Positions 56,549 through 64,000 of a DNA stretch of 64,000 bases are shown piece by piece. Both the position numbers and the translations under genes were made by a program. How positions within the stretch are numbered: the stretch's first letter is position 1; each line of letters opens with the position of its first letter. The notes below the pieces were generated by a model. The model had not been told where the DNA came from, ran no database searches, and saw nothing but the letters and a program-made list of their open reading frames with translations. Source of the DNA: Agrococcus sp. ProA11 (lineage in GTDB: Bacteria > Actinomycetota > Actinomycetes > Actinomycetales > Microbacteriaceae); contig NZ_CP156989.1 of the NCBI RefSeq assembly GCF_039880525.1, positions 1,240,001-1,304,000 of the forward strand, written 5' to 3'.

Positions 56549-57351
56549 GCTTCCTCACCCGGCTCCGCGCCGCCGTCGACCTGCAGGGCGCGCTCTGCGT
56601 CGGCATCGACCCGCACCGGGCCCTGCTCGACGCGTGGGGCGTGCCGCCGACGGCGGCCGGGCTCGAGCGCTTCGGCCGCGCGGTGGTGGCGGCGGCCGCC
56701 GGTCGAGTCGCCGCCGTCAAGCCGCAGGTGGCGCTGTTCGAGTCGCACGGCTCCGCCGGCATGGCCGCACTGGAGGCAGTGCTCGCGGATGCCCGCGCCG
56801 CTGACCTGCTCGTGATCGCCGACGCCAAGCGGGGCGACATCGGGTCGACGAACGCCGGATACGCGGCCGCATGGCTCGTGCCCGGCTCGCCGCTGGAGGC
56901 GGATGCGCTGACCGTGAGCCCGTACCTGGGCGTGGGCTCGCTCGACGGGCTGTTCCAGGCGGCGGAGTCGGCCGACAAGGCGCTGTTCGTGCTGGCCGCG
57001 ACCTCCAACCCGGAGGCTTCGGCGCTGCAGCTCGCGCGGCTCGGCGACGGCCGCACGGTGGCAGCATCCGTCGCCGATGCGGTGGCGCAGCGCAACCTCC
57101 GGACCGCCGCGGGCCACGGGCTCGTGGTGGGCGCGACGGTCGACCGGGCCGACTTCGGCATCGATGTGAGCCCCGACACGCCCATCCTCGCGCCGGGCTT
57201 CGGCGCGCAGGGTGCGCAGCTGTCGTCGCTGCGCACCCTGTTCCCTGCGGATGCGCTGGTGCTCGCGAGCGCCTCGCGCAGCATCCTGCAGGCGGGGGAG
57301 CACGGGCTCGTCGACGCGATCGACGCTGCGCGCGCAGCGCTGCCCGCGTGA
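56545..57351 (+). CDS. pyrF: Orotidine 5'-phosphate decarboxylase (type 2)
   Basis: A 268-residue decarboxylase of the longer (type 2) group: [30 protein letters not shown], the catalytic Asp-Lys-Asp in [17 protein letters not shown], and [10 protein letters not shown]. Overlaps carB and gmk. pyrD and pyrE are not in this operon. Confidence 0.96.
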
Positions 57352-58247
57352 CCGTGTCCGGACCCCGTGCGCTGCCCGATCCCGGTGCGGCCGGCCGGGC
57401 CGCTGTCGAGGCCCGGCGCGGCCGTGCAGCGGTGAAGCGCGCGCTCGCTGCGGGCCAGCGCGGGCCGCGGGATGTCGCCGAGCGCGCCTGGCAGGAGCCC
57501 GACGGCCCGGAGGGGCGGCTGCGGATGACGGAGTACCTCGGCAGCCTGCGCGGCATGGGTCCCGCCCGCGTCGCCGGGCTCATGACGACGCTGTCGATCG
57601 CGCACGGGAAGCGGCTCGGCAGGCTCGGCGGTTTGCAGCGCGAGCGCGTTCGCGGTTGGCTTGACGACGTGGATCCCTCGCGTCGCCCTCGCCTCATCGT
57701 GCTCGCCGGTCCGACCGCGGTCGGCAAGGGCACGGTCGCGCAGTACGTGCGCGAGCACTTCCCGCAGATCCGCCACTCCGTCAGCGCCACAACGCGCGCC
57801 CCGAGGCCGGGCGAGATCGACGGCGTGCACTACGCCTTCGTGAGCGATGCGGACTTCGACCGGATGGTGGACGAGGGCGAGTTCCTCGAGTGGGCGATCG
57901 TGCACAACCGCTCGCGCTACGGCACGCCCCGCTCGAGCGTGCAGGCCGCGCTCGACGAGGGCTCCTCGGTGCTGCTCGAGATCGACCTGCAGGGCGCCAG
58001 GCAGGTGCGCGAGTCGTTCCCGGATGCCGTGCTGCTGTTCCTCGCCCCGCCATCGTGGGATGAGCTGGTGCGCAGGCTCGTCGGGCGGGGCACGGAGACC
58101 GAGGAGGAGCGCACGCGCCGCCTCGAGACCGCGAAGGTCGAGCTCGCCAGCCGGTCCGAGTTCGACGCCACGGTCGTGAACACCGACATCGCCGAGGCTG
58201 CGCACGAGGTCGTGGAGCACATCCTGGCTGCGGAGGCCGCGCCGTAG
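57348..58247 (+). CDS. gmk: Guanylate kinase with N-terminal mIHF-like domain
   Basis: A 299-residue fusion. Residues about 15-100 match the actinobacterial integration host factor: [20 protein letters not shown], then [20 protein letters not shown] and [19 protein letters not shown]. Residues about 105-299 are guanylate kinase: P-loop [68 protein letters not shown] and [11 protein letters not shown]. In most actinobacteria mihF and gmk are separate neighbours; here there is one open frame without a stop. Start taken at the GTG overlapping the pyrF stop; GTG 57354 is equally possible. Confidence 0.93.
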   Translation: MTVSGPRALPDPGAAGRAAVEARRGRAAVKRALAAGQRGPRDVAERAWQEPDGPEGRLRMTEYLGSLRGMGPARVAGLMTTLSIAHGKRLGRLGGLQRERVRGWLDDVDPSRRPRLIVLAGPTAVGKGTVAQYVREHFPQIRHSVSATTRAPRPGEIDGVHYAFVSDADFDRMVDEGEFLEWAIVHNRSRYGTPRSSVQAALDEGSSVLLEIDLQGARQVRESFPDAVLLFLAPPSWDELVRRLVGRGTETEEERTRRLETAKVELASRSEFDATVVNTDIAEAAHEVVEHILAAEAAP

Positions 58248-58362
58248 CCTGCGGCTTTCCCATCCCCGCGTGCGCGTCGTAGCATCGCATCGAGAGCGGC
58301 CGTGCGGGCCCGCGCGAACGTGGTCGCGGGCTCTGGCTCTTGGTCTCCGGTGAAGGCGAGCG

Positions 58363-59055
58363 ATGATCGAAGAAGGCGAAGCGACGGGAGTGTCGCATGC
58401 GTGGGCGGCGGCGGCCGTGCAGGATCTGCTGTCGCCCTTCATCACCATGCTGCCGGTGAGCGGCGCGTCGATCACCGTCGCCAGCGGCCCTGGCCACTCC
58501 ACGCTCGGCGCCACCGATCCGCTCGCGAGTCGCCTCGAGCAGCTGCAGTTCGAGCTGGGCGAGGGACCGCACTGGAGCGCGGTGCGCAGCGGCGAGCCGG
58601 TGCTCGTCCCCAGCCTGCACGAGAGCGGCTCGTCGTGGCCGGTCTTCGCCGCCGCTGCCCGCACGCTCGATGTCGAGGCACTGTTCGCGTTCCCGCTCAC
58701 GCTCGGTGCGGCAACGGTGGGTGTCGTCGACCTGCATCGGACGTCTGCCGGTCCGCTCACCGGCAGCGAGGTCGCGACGGCGCGGTCGCTCGCCTCGATC
58801 GCCTCGGCGATCGCGCTCGGGATCGCGGCCCGGTCGGCGTCGGCACGGGAGGAGCTCGCGATCGCGCCGTCGCCGGAGCTGCGGCGTGTCGTGCATCAGG
58901 CGACCGGCATGGTGCTGGTGCAGCTCGACATCACGGCGACCGAAGCCCTCGCGCGACTGCGCGCTCATGCATTTGCGAGCGGCACCCCGCTAGAGTCGGT
59001 GGCAAGCGACGTGGTGGCGAGGCGTCTCCGATTCGACGATCGGGCGTCGGAATGA
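58363..59055 (+). CDS. GAF-ANTAR regulator 1
   Basis: A 230-residue protein: GAF sensor domain (ITMLPVSGASITVA, QLQFELGEGPHWSAVRSGEPVLVPSL, FPLTLGAATVGVVDLHR) and a C-terminal ANTAR RNA-binding domain (VVHQATGMVLVQLDITATEALARLRAHAFASGTPLESVASDVV). ANTAR proteins bind paired hexaloop hairpins and prevent termination. AAGGCGAG upstream serves as ribosome-binding site. Confidence 0.9.
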   Translation: MIEEGEATGVSHAWAAAAVQDLLSPFITMLPVSGASITVASGPGHSTLGATDPLASRLEQLQFELGEGPHWSAVRSGEPVLVPSLHESGSSWPVFAAAARTLDVEALFAFPLTLGAATVGVVDLHRTSAGPLTGSEVATARSLASIASAIALGIAARSASAREELAIAPSPELRRVVHQATGMVLVQLDITATEALARLRAHAFASGTPLESVASDVVARRLRFDDRASE

Positions 59056-59092
59056 CGACCGTGCGGCACCCTGGTCGGAAGGGATGTGGGCG

Positions 59093-59887
59093 ATGAGACA
59101 GATGTCGAGAGAGGCTCGGCTGAGCGAGTCGTTCGCCATGATCGCGCACACGCTGGCGACGGACTACGACGTGGTGCAGCTGCTGCACGACGTCATGGGC
59201 GAGTGCATCGGACTGCTGGACGTGCAGGCGAGCGGCCTGCTGCTGAAGAACGCGCACGGGGAGCTCGAGCTCGTCGCCTCGACGAGCGAGGCCGCAGCCT
59301 TCGTCGAGATCATGCAGCTGAACGCCGACGCGGGACCCTGCGTCGAGAGCCTGCGCACGGGCGAGACGATCACGCTCGCCGACGTGACGCAGGCGCCTCC
59401 CGCGTGGGAGCAGTTCCAGGCAGCGGCGCTGCAGCACGGCTTCTGCGCGGCGCACGCCGTGCCCCTGCGTGCGCAGGCAGACACCATCGGCGCGATCGGG
59501 CTCTTCCGCGAGCAGACCGGCGAGCTCAGCCGCGCAGACGCGGCTGCCGCGGGCGCGCTCGCGAGCCTGGCAGCGCTCGGCATCCTGCAGGAGCGCACGA
59601 TGCGCAGCAGCAGTGTCGTGGCGGCCCAGCTGCAGCGGGCCCTGGACAGCCGGGTGATCATCGAGCAGGCGAAGGGCGTGCTCGCGGCATCCGCGGATGT
59701 CGACATCGAGGAGGCGTTCCGCATCCTGCGCCGCCATGCCCGCAGCAGCAATCGCAAGCTCCACGAGATCGCGCGGGAGGTGGTGGCGCGCACGCTGCGG
59801 CTGACCGCGTCGGCCGCCGGCGCAGCGCGATCGGCCGCCGCGCCATCGGTTGACGGTGGCGCCCCGCAGGGGGATACTGGCACCTAG
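59093..59887 (+). CDS. GAF-ANTAR regulator 2
   Basis: A 264-residue paralogue: GAF domain (LLHDVMGECIGLLDVQASGLLL, NADAGPCVESLRTGETITL, HAVPLRAQADTIGAIGLFRE) and ANTAR domain (LDSRVIIEQAKGVLAASADVDIEEAFRILRRHARSSNRKLHEIAREVV). GGAAGGG nine bases before 59093 supports this start over 59084. Follows the first by 37 bases; a tandem pair. The signal and RNA targets are unknown. Confidence 0.9.
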   Translation: MRQMSREARLSESFAMIAHTLATDYDVVQLLHDVMGECIGLLDVQASGLLLKNAHGELELVASTSEAAAFVEIMQLNADAGPCVESLRTGETITLADVTQAPPAWEQFQAAALQHGFCAAHAVPLRAQADTIGAIGLFREQTGELSRADAAAAGALASLAALGILQERTMRSSSVVAAQLQRALDSRVIIEQAKGVLAASADVDIEEAFRILRRHARSSNRKLHEIAREVVARTLRLTASAAGAARSAAAPSVDGGAPQGDTGT

Positions 59888-60031
59888 GACAAGCGTGCTC
59901 TCCAGACCTCGGAGCACATTTCGCTGGCACGACGCCAGCCAGATGTGGAAGAGGCGGAGATGCTCGGGTTCTCGAAAGCCCAGGTGCGGGCAGCACGGCT
60001 GCGTTCGGCAGCGGTCGGGACGGCCTGAGCC

Positions 60032-60217
60032 ATGGCGACCTTCTCGCAGCTGCCGATCGCGCTGCAGGTGATCGCGGCGTTCGTCGCGGCGCAGGCGCTG
60101 GTGCTGCTCGGCTGGTGGATCGTACGCGCTGTGCGCAGCATGATCGCGTCCGCGGCGCGTTCGAGGGCCGGACGCGCATCGGTGCGAGCGGTCGCCGATG
60201 GCGGCCAGAGCGTCTGA
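60032..60217 (+). CDS. Possible small membrane protein
   Basis: A 61-residue open frame with one membrane helix (IALQVIAAFVAAQALVLLGWWIVRAV) and a basic C-terminus. No ribosome-binding site is obvious, so coding is uncertain. It fills the gap before rpoZ. Confidence 0.4.
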   Translation: MATFSQLPIALQVIAAFVAAQALVLLGWWIVRAVRSMIASAARSRAGRASVRAVADGGQSV

Positions 60218-60336
60218 CCGACCCGTCCTCAGCGCCCGGCGACGCTCGGCAGCCGCTAGACTGATGGTTTGCGCCCACCGGCGCTCGAGCTTCGCGGGCC
60301 GTGTCCCGCACCTCATCACGACTGCAGGAGGCACCC

Positions 60337-60597
60337 ATGGCCAGCAAGGGCATCATCAACCCGCCGATCGACGAGCTGCTCGAGAAGGTCGACTCCAAGT
60401 ACCAGCTCGTGATCTTCGCCTCGAAGCGCGCGCGCCAGATCAACGACTACTACACCGACATCCACGAGGGTTCGATGTTCGACAACGTCGGGCCGCTCGT
60501 CGACTCGACGATCGAGGACAAGCCGCTGTCGGTCGCGCTGCACGAGATCCACCAGGACAAGCTGGCGCTGACCAAGGACGAGACCACCGAGTCCTGA
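60337..60597 (+). CDS. rpoZ: RNA polymerase omega subunit
   Basis: An 86-residue RNA polymerase assembly subunit: [34 protein letters not shown], then [23 protein letters not shown] lies six bases before the ATG. Stop overlaps coaBC. Confidence 0.96.
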   Translation: MASKGIINPPIDELLEKVDSKYQLVIFASKRARQINDYYTDIHEGSMFDNVGPLVDSTIEDKPLSVALHEIHQDKLALTKDETTES

Positions 60598-61811
60598 TGC
60601 GCGTCGTCGTCGGGATCTCCGGCGGGATCGCGGCGTACAAGGCTGCGCTCGCCATTCGCGAGCTCGTGCAGGCCGGGCATGACGTGCACGTGGTGCCCAC
60701 CGCATCCGCGCTGCGCTTCATCGGGCGGCCCACGCTCGAGGCGCTCAGCCGCAACCCCGTCACCGACGAGGTCTTCGACGACGTCGCGGCCGTGCGCCAC
60801 GTCGCGCTCGGCCAGCAGGCCGACCTGATCGTGGTGCTGCCGGCGACGGCGAACACGATCGCGAAGCTCGCGCTCGGGCTCGCCGACGACCTGCTCGGCA
60901 CCACCGTCCTCGCCTCCCGCGCGCCGCTCGTGATCGCGCCGGCGATGCACACCGAGATGTGGGAGCAGCCCGCCGTGCAGGCCAACGTCTCGACGCTCCG
61001 CGAGCGCGGCATCACGATCGTCGGGCCGGTCGCCGGGCAGCTGACGGGCACGGACTCCGGCATGGGCCGCATGGCCGAGGCGCACGACGTGGTCGCCGCA
61101 GCGCTCGCGGTCGTCGCCGATCGCGCCGCCGACGGGCCGCTCGCAGGTCGAAGCGTCGTCATCTCCGCCGGTGGCACGCGCGAGCCGATCGACCCGGTGC
61201 GCTTCCTCGGCAACCGCTCGAGCGGCGCCATGGGCGCCGCGGTCGCCGCCGCCGCGCGCGATGCCGGTGCCACGGTGACGCTCGTGGGCGCCAACCTCGA
61301 CGTGGCGGTGCCCGAGGGCATCGAGCTCGTCGAGGTCGAGACGACCGCCCAGCTCGCCGCCGCCATGGAGGCGCGCGCGAGCGTCGACGTCGTGGTGATG
61401 GCGGCCGCCGTCGCCGACTACCGCGTCGACGACGTCTCCGACGGCAAGCGCTCCAAGGAGCAGTGGGGAGCAGAGCCCACCCTGCAGCTGACCGAGAACC
61501 CCGACATCCTCGCCGGGCTCGCGCGGCGAGATCGCACCAACTTGATCGTCGGCTTCGCCGCCGAGACCGAGGACGACGACGCGGCGCTGCTCGAGCGCGG
61601 CCGCGCGAAGCTCGCCCGCAAAGGCGCCGACCTGCTGGTGCTCAACCGCGTCGGCCACGACCGGGGCTTCGGCGACGTCGGCACCCACATCCGCATCCTG
61701 GCCGCCTCCGGCGTGATCGCCGAGTCGATGGGCGAGAAGGCGTCAGTGGCGCGCGAGATCATCGACGCAATCGCAGCGCGGCTGCGTGGGACAACAGAAG
61801 GAGCGCCGTGA
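60597..61811 (+). CDS. coaBC: Bifunctional phosphopantothenoylcysteine decarboxylase/synthase
   Basis: A 404-residue coenzyme A enzyme. CoaC part: [27 protein letters not shown], the catalytic His in [28 protein letters not shown]. CoaB part from about residue 180: [27 protein letters not shown] and [13 protein letters not shown]. Confidence 0.96.
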   Translation: MRVVVGISGGIAAYKAALAIRELVQAGHDVHVVPTASALRFIGRPTLEALSRNPVTDEVFDDVAAVRHVALGQQADLIVVLPATANTIAKLALGLADDLLGTTVLASRAPLVIAPAMHTEMWEQPAVQANVSTLRERGITIVGPVAGQLTGTDSGMGRMAEAHDVVAAALAVVADRAADGPLAGRSVVISAGGTREPIDPVRFLGNRSSGAMGAAVAAAARDAGATVTLVGANLDVAVPEGIELVEVETTAQLAAAMEARASVDVVVMAAAVADYRVDDVSDGKRSKEQWGAEPTLQLTENPDILAGLARRDRTNLIVGFAAETEDDDAALLERGRAKLARKGADLLVLNRVGHDRGFGDVGTHIRILAASGVIAESMGEKASVAREIIDAIAARLRGTTEGAP

Positions 61812-62995
61812 GCCTGCGCCTGTTCACCTCGGAGTCGGTCACCGAGGGACACCCCGACAAGATCTCCGACCAGATCTCCGATGCCGTGCTCGACGCCATG
61901 CTCGCGCAGGATCCCGAGGCGCGCGTCGCCGTCGAGACGCTCGTCACGACCGGTCTCGTGCACGTCGCGGGCGAGGTGCGCACGACCGGCTACGTCGACA
62001 TCGGCTCGCTCGCGCGCCGCACGATCGTCGACATCGGCTACGACTCCAGCGAGGTGTCGTTCGACGGCAACTCCTGCGGCGTGACGGTCTCGATCGGCGA
62101 GCAGTCGACCGAGATCGCGACCGGCGTCGACACCGCCGTGGAGGCGCGTGCCGGCTCCACCGATCCGCTCGACCTCATCGGTGCCGGCGACCAGGGCATC
62201 ATGTTCGGCTTCGCGACCGACGAGACGCCCACCTTCATGCCCGCCACCGCCTGGGCAGCGCACCGACTGGCAGAGCGGCTGGCAGCCGTGCGCCGCTCCG
62301 GCGACATCCCCTGGCTGCGGCCCGACGGCAAGACGCAGGTGACCATCGGCTACGACGGCTTCACGCCGGTGACGGTCGACGCCGTGCTCGTCTCGACGCA
62401 GCACGCGCCCGGCGTCACGGGCGACGAGATCCGCGCGGCCGTCTCCGAGCACGTGATCGAGCCGGTCATCGCGGATCTCGGCCTCGACGCATCCGCCATG
62501 CGCACGATCGTCAACCCCTCCGGCTCCTTCCTCACCGGTGGTCCGAAGGGCGACGCCGGGCTCACGGGCCGCAAGATCATCGTCGACACCTACGGCGGCG
62601 CTGCCCGGCACGGCGGCGGCGCCTTCAGCGGCAAGGACCCGTCGAAGGTCGACCGATCGGCCGCCTATGCGCTGCGCTGGGTGGCGAAGAACGCGGTCGC
62701 CGCGGGGCTCGCGTCGCGCCTCGAGGTGCAGGCCGCGTACGCGATCGGGATGGCGCAGCCCGTCGGGCTCTACGTCGAGACCTTCGGCACCGGCGCCGTC
62801 TCGAACGACGCCATCCAGGCGGCGATCCTCGAGGTCTTCGACCTGCGCCCCGGCGCGATCGTGCGCGACCTCGACCTGCGCAAGCCCATCTATCGCCAGA
62901 CGGCCGCCTACGGGCACTTCGGCCGCGAGCTGCCCGGCTTCACCTGGGAGCGGCTCGACCGCGTCGACGCGCTGCGCTCCGCCGCGGGGCTCTGA
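61808..62995 (+). CDS. metK: S-adenosylmethionine synthase
   Basis: A 395-residue enzyme: [43 protein letters not shown], and [19 protein letters not shown] are complete. GTG start overlapping the coaBC stop. Confidence 0.98.
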   Translation: MSLRLFTSESVTEGHPDKISDQISDAVLDAMLAQDPEARVAVETLVTTGLVHVAGEVRTTGYVDIGSLARRTIVDIGYDSSEVSFDGNSCGVTVSIGEQSTEIATGVDTAVEARAGSTDPLDLIGAGDQGIMFGFATDETPTFMPATAWAAHRLAERLAAVRRSGDIPWLRPDGKTQVTIGYDGFTPVTVDAVLVSTQHAPGVTGDEIRAAVSEHVIEPVIADLGLDASAMRTIVNPSGSFLTGGPKGDAGLTGRKIIVDTYGGAARHGGGAFSGKDPSKVDRSAAYALRWVAKNAVAAGLASRLEVQAAYAIGMAQPVGLYVETFGTGAVSNDAIQAAILEVFDLRPGAIVRDLDLRKPIYRQTAAYGHFGRELPGFTWERLDRVDALRSAAGL

Positions 62996-63000
62996 GGTCG

Positions 63001-64000
63001 TTGCCCGCCGAGTCCGAGCACACGCGGTACGCCCGGGTCGTGGTCGACTCGCGGCTGCCGCAGCTGGATCGCCTCTTCGAGTACCGGGTGCCGCCGGGCA
63101 TGACCGGCGTCGAGGCGGGCGTGCGGGTGCGCGTGCCGCTGCGCGGCGATCGCATGACCACCGGCTGGGTGGTCGAGACGACGTCGGAGCGCGCCTGGGA
63201 GGGTGAGGTCGCCGACGTCGAGAAGGTCATCTCGCCCGTGCCGGTGCTGCAGCCGGAGGTCTGGGCGCTCGCGCGGGCCGTCGCCGAGCGGGCGGCCGGT
63301 GGCGTGGCGGATGTGCTGCGCGTGGCGATCCCGGGCCGGCAGGCGCGCATCGAGAAGCAGTGGCTCGCGGCGGAGCGCGCGGCGCTGCCGGCGCTGCCGG
63401 CGCTCGCTGCGGCGTTCGCGGGCGCGGCGTCGCTGTCGGGACTGGTCGAGGATCGCCGCCGTGTCGCGCTCGAGTGCGCCGGCGGTGTGGCCGAGGTGAC
63501 CGATGGCGAGGGCGAGGCGGTCTGGGTGGGTCGCTGGGCGATCACGCTCGCGGGGCTCGCCCGGCAGGCGATCGAGCGCGGCGAGCAGGCGCTCATCGTC
63601 GTGCCCGACCATCGCGACCAGCGGCAGCTGCGCATCGCGCTCACCGCTGCCGTCGGCGCGGAGCGCGTGGTCGAGCTCGACGCGCGGCAGAAGAACCCGG
63701 AGCGGTACCGCGGCTTCCTGCGCTGCCTCGACGGCGACCCGATCGCGATCATCGGGCCGCGCTCGGCGGTCTACGCGCCGGCGGCGCGGCTCGGCCTGCT
63801 GATGATCTGGGAGGACGGCGACCCGCTGCTGTCCGAGCCGCTGTCGCCCTGGGTGCATGCGCGCGACGCCGCCCTCGTGCGGCAGGGGCAGACCGGCTGC
63901 GCCCTGCTGCTCGCCGCCCACGCCCGGTCGACCGATGCCGAGCGGCTCGTCGAGCTCGGCTTCCTCGAGCACGAGCGCGCCGGCACGCATCGGGTGCGGG
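63001..64000 (+). CDS. priA: Primosomal protein N' (PriA-like), 5' part
   Basis: The frame is open from the TTG at 63001 to the window end (333 codons). The N-terminal 3'-DNA-end-binding domain is RVVVDSRLPQLDRLFEYRVPPGM and VRVRVPLRGDRMTTGWVV; further on comes IGPRSAVYAPAARLGLLMIWEDGDP. Where a helicase P-loop belongs, the sequence is GRWAITLAGLARQAIERGEQALIVVPD, without GKT. Actinobacterial PriA is known to lack ATPase motifs, so this is expected rather than damage. The 3' end is outside the window. Confidence 0.88.
   Translation, partial: MPAESEHTRYARVVVDSRLPQLDRLFEYRVPPGMTGVEAGVRVRVPLRGDRMTTGWVVETTSERAWEGEVADVEKVISPVPVLQPEVWALARAVAERAAGGVADVLRVAIPGRQARIEKQWLAAERAALPALPALAAAFAGAASLSGLVEDRRRVALECAGGVAEVTDGEGEAVWVGRWAITLAGLARQAIERGEQALIVVPDHRDQRQLRIALTAAVGAERVVELDARQKNPERYRGFLRCLDGDPIAIIGPRSAVYAPAARLGLLMIWEDGDPLLSEPLSPWVHARDAALVRQGQTGCALLLAAHARSTDAERLVELGFLEHERAGTHRVR

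Noticed and set aside
63001-64000. PriA damaged by loss of the Walker A motif
   Set aside because: Actinobacterial PriA proteins are known to lack helicase motifs; the frame is intact.

Overview
The window is chromosomal DNA from a high-GC actinobacterium, most likely family Microbacteriaceae. The evidence is the gene order (pdxS-pdxT-pmpR-ruvCAB-yajC-secDF-rel; the aro, pyr-carAB and gmk-rpoZ-coaBC-metK-priA blocks), an N-terminal mIHF-like domain fused to guanylate kinase, a priA without helicase P-loop, frequent GTG starts and 4-nt start/stop overlaps, and many GGATGC/GCATCC words. Genus is not determined; placement is inference from gene content.

Layout. 1-4750: 3' end of a ZapE-type ATPase gene, nhaA, an ammonium transporter with a GlnR-like box, an SDR oxidoreductase, a DUF4126 protein, and a dispersed/tandem repeat cluster. 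4675-5160: four tRNA genes (Val-CAC on minus; Gly-GCC, Cys-GCA, Val-GAC on plus). 5133-14686: a 9.5-kb integrative element inserted in the 3' end of tRNA-Val(GAC), bounded by 28-bp perfect direct repeats. 14774-29164: thrS, HIT hydrolase, pdxST, a DMT exporter, pmpR, ruvCAB, yajC-secD-secF, rel. 29242-38409: DUF349 protein, membrane-anchored cyclophilin, rarA, rpsD, alaS, ruvX, mltG. 38411-43367: aroE, aroC, aroK, aroB, aroQ, with a VOC gene flanked by two repeat elements between aroB and aroQ. 43405-48644: methyltransferase, efp, nusB, an SOS-box-preceded DUF222/HNH protein, an FAD monooxygenase. 48672-57351: PyrR-controlled pyrimidine operon pyrR-pyrB-pyrC-(PH-like membrane protein)-carA-carB-pyrF. 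57348-64000: mIHF-gmk, two GAF-ANTAR regulators, a small membrane protein, rpoZ, coaBC, metK, partial priA.

The most unusual region is the 5.1-14.7 kb element. It has a tyrosine integrase, an XRE-type regulator, an excisionase-like HTH protein, a RecA/RepA-fold ATPase with an altered P-loop, a minor-tail-like coiled-coil protein and a P27-type small terminase subunit. It has no large terminase, portal, capsid, protease or lysis gene. Eleven co-oriented genes are packed mostly with ATGA overlaps. That is the layout of a phage satellite (PICI-like) that would depend on a helper phage, not of a randomly decayed prophage. Its ends carry 18-bp arm-type repeats near each att core, it rebuilds the tRNA 3' end and brings its own terminator. 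The control region holds three consecutive minus-strand terminators with a good promoter between them, possibly making a small RNA. The satellite interpretation is inference; no homology search was run.
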